Positions 62,008 to 64,000 of a DNA stretch of 64,000 nucleotides are shown here, piece by piece. The notes beneath the pieces are model-generated. The model worked only from the letters and a program-made list of their open reading frames with translations, was not told the origin of the DNA and searched no databases. The stretch is from Manis javanica (taxonomy: Eukaryota > Chordata > Mammalia > Pholidota > Manidae). The stretch covers positions 133,539,213 through 133,603,212 of the forward strand of contig NC_133174.1 of NCBI RefSeq assembly GCF_040802235.1. Reading direction: 5' to 3'. Numbering within the stretch: position 1 is the stretch's first letter; each line of letters opens with the position of its first letter. The translations under genes and the position numbers were made by a program.

Positions 62008-62044
62008 GGGAAAGGGACTTGGGAGGATGGGTGGGAAGGGAGGG
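62008..62044 (+). other. Putative G-quadruplex in L1 3' UTR
   Basis: Seven GGG runs separated by 1-5 bases, starting gggaaagggacttggg. The same tract lies on minus in the other copies (41473-41512 and 24053-24091, C-rich on plus). L1 3' UTRs of mammals are known to carry such G-rich polypurine tracts. Confidence 0.75.
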
Positions 62045-62312
62045 ATAAGATGGCGGGAAAAGAAAGGAGGCATTATGATTAGCATGTATAATGTGGGGGG
62101 GGGTGCACAGGGAGGGCTGTACAACACACAGAAGACAAGTAGTGATTCTACAGCATCTTACTACGCTGATGGACAGTGGCTGTGATGGGGTATGTGGGGG
62201 GGACTTGGTGATGGGGGAAGTCTAGTTAACATAATGTTCCTCATGTAATTGTAGATTAATGATACCAAAATAAAAAAATAAACTAAAAAAAGTAAAAAAA
62301 AACAAGTTTTTA

Positions 62313-63009
62313 AAAATAGGTTATTATATTGATATCAGGCATGTTAATTCAGAGACAAGAGAATTAAACAGTACAGTGGAGGGTCCTTCATAATCAGAAA
62401 ATGAACAACCATGTAGAAGTTAGGTTATGAATTTTATGTACCAAATACTATAGCATCAAAATATACAGTATAATAGCACAAGTAGAATAGAGTCAGACTC
62501 CACTGTTGTTTAACTGCTGAAAGTTTTCAGGCCCCAGTCCTCCTGCCTTACATGTGGGCAAGGTAATATGAAGGTCTAGGTGCTACCTTCTTTGGTACTG
62601 GTGGGAAGTTCAGACCTTGCAAGTCTGGCCCACACGGGAGAGCTTCCCTTCAGCTCCAATCCCTATCTATGAGGAAAACCTCTGGCCAGTCTCCTCTCTC
62701 TGCCCTTTCAAGCCATTGGCAGACCTCCTCAGGAGTCACCTAACTATCTCTGGAAAGCCTTATTACATGAGTGATAAATCATGTCAAACTCTTTTGGTGC
62801 ATATGTGGTATATCAGTCTTGACATTTGTACCAAATTTTGGGTGAGAGGGTCCATTCTGCTTCTGGGGAGTGACCACTTAAAACAGGGCATACCCTGGAG
62901 GTCATAGAGGTATCCTTGAATTTACCTCTTTTGCCCTCAAAATGTCATGTAAACAAATGAAACTTTTCACCAATTTTTCCTAAATAACAAAACATCCCAT
63001 TATTTGGAG
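62313..63009. other. No recognised feature
   Basis: The part 62520-62930 is less AT-rich and has a 96-codon plus-strand frame without a domain. No repeat is named. Confidence 0.35.
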
Positions 63010-63480
63010 CTGGAAAACCAGTTTGTGGTTGCTCACAGTTCTTAGTGTTGACTGCATTCAGGTGAGTGGTTCTCACTAGGTTGCCATTAAATGCCATGGA
63101 CAGAACCCACTGAAGTCTTCTTCCCTCACATGTCTGGGTCCTGGGCTGGGTAGCTGGAAAACCTGGGAGCCACTGGACTCTACATGGTTTAAGGTGTCCT
63201 CGCAGCACGTCATTCTCAGGTTAGTCACACTTACGGATGTCTGGCTTCCCAGAGACAGGAGATGGAAGCCACCAGGTCTGTTCCGTGCTATGCCTGGAAC
63301 TGGCACACTGCCATTTCTGCAATATCTTATTGGTCAAAACAGTCCCAGGTTTTGCCAAGATTCAAGGCGGTAGAGAAGCAGGCTGTTCCTTTTGATGGGA
63401 CAGTAGAAAAGTCTCATTGCAGAAGAGCATAAGGCATGGCAGTTAGTGTTGTGGAACCTTAGGAAAATATTATCTTCCAC
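63010..63480 (+). repeat. Old interspersed repeat, second type of end
   Basis: 'tggaactggcacactgccat', 'atcttattggtcaaaacagt', 'ttgccaagattcaaggcgg' and 'cttttgatgggacagtagaa' follow a common mammalian repeat that also contains the 'gtggctta/caaa' type start. I cannot name it. Its minus-strand open frames (76 and 87 codons) are not genes. Confidence 0.55.
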
Positions 63481-63934
63481 AATGAGGATAAAGGACTGTT
63501 TCACGTAACCTAAAGTAGAGCTAACTGATGTATGTTGAGCAGTATAACTTGAATCAGTTTTCATTTAACCCTACACTCTATGCCAATACACATAAAACAT
63601 TCATGACACTGACCATACCTAAAAATTCATACATTCACCAGAATTCTCACAAACACAAAAAAGTCATAGAAGCAGGCAGACAGCATTTTCAGATCATTAT
63701 ATCTGATGAATAATAGTTTATTACAAAACTAGACAAGCAAATAATTATCCCCCCTGGGAAATTAAAATGCAAGAATAATTTTAAATCATCTACTAAACAA
63801 TTGATTCACAGAACACATTACAACTAAAATGGTAGAGTCTCAGGAAATGACAAGGAAAATGTTATATATAAGAAACTAGGATAGAGGTCCATCACAGCTT
63901 AGAGATAAGTTCACATGGAAATATTAGGATAGGC
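63481..63934. other. No recognised feature
   Basis: AT-rich DNA with no gene or named repeat. Confidence 0.35.
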
Positions 63935-64000
63935 TTATGGCTGTAACAAATGATCTACATGTATAGTGGCTCAAATACAGTAGAGGTGTATCTTACTCAC
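63935..64000 (+). repeat. Start of an old interspersed repeat, cut by the window edge
   Basis: 'ggctgtaacaaatgatctac', then 'atagtggctcaaatacagta' and 'gtgtatcttactcac' match the beginning of the same kind of repeat as at 63010 and 9225. The element continues past the window. Confidence 0.5.

Larger units (their letters stand above)
59947..62304 (+). mobile_element. Young 5'-truncated L1, plus strand
   Basis: About 2.36 kb from the middle of the ORF2 reverse transcriptase to the A-rich tail, inserted at the 3' end of an older L1. The 8-base word agttttta stands on both sides (59939-59946 and 62305-62312). Its 3' UTR carries a G-rich tract and a G9 run (62095-62103). It closely resembles the minus-strand copy at 41247-42432. 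Confidence 0.88.

Noticed and set aside
1..64000. CRISPR arrays, operons, phage genes, tRNA or rRNA genes
   Set aside because: No regularly spaced repeats, bacterial gene layout or RNA gene signatures were seen. The repeat content is mammalian.

Overview
This window looks like a piece of a placental mammal's nuclear genome, intergenic or inside a large intron. I found no intact host gene, no recognisable coding exon, and no tRNA or rRNA gene. The sequence is AT-rich and made mostly of retrotransposon and DNA-transposon remains of different ages: L1 (several subfamilies), L2, L3/CR1, MIR, Tigger, MER5A and LTRs. No primate Alu, rodent B1/B2, carnivore SINEC or ruminant BovB/tRNA-type SINE was seen, and the only young elements are L1s. 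That would suit a lineage poor in recent SINEs such as pangolins, but the species is an inference.

Layout. 1-2.5 kb: AT-rich DNA, then a complete processed pseudogene of ferritin light chain (FTL), minus strand, that still carries the decayed iron-responsive element of its 5' UTR. 2.9-9.1 kb: an old, nearly full-length plus-strand L1 with a smaller L1 3' end nested in its ORF1. 9.2-13.2 kb: repeat fragments, a strong CTCF-like motif beside a long (TA)n, an L1 with an inverted 5' part (twin priming), a polypyrimidine tract and a small GC-rich island. 13-21.5 kb: mostly single-copy DNA, except for a roughly 290-bp sequence present twice, 3.5 kb apart. 21.5-23.3 kb: two L2 pieces. 23.8-30.1 kb: a full-length minus-strand L1 bounded by a 15-bp target-site duplication. 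30-38.7 kb: sparse DNA with MIR, L2, MER5A, an old L1 split by an LTR-like insertion, and a Tigger nested in another Tigger. 38.8-46.2 kb: a second old minus-strand L1, split by a young truncated L1. 46-59 kb: old fragments (MIR, L2, L3), a perfect 41-bp tandem duplication, a candidate solitary LTR and an L2 split by a MaLR-like LTR. 59.2-62.3 kb: L1 tails followed by a young 5'-truncated plus-strand L1. 62.3-64 kb: single-copy DNA and two pieces of an old repeat family.

No genes work together here in the operon sense. The value of the window is in its layered insertions, which give a relative history, and in a few unexplained pieces: the duplicated 290-bp segment, two GC-rich islands, two LTR-like insertions and the CTCF-like site. 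I saw no previously undescribed functional system. Coordinates of old repeats are read by eye against remembered consensus sequences and may be off by tens of bases.
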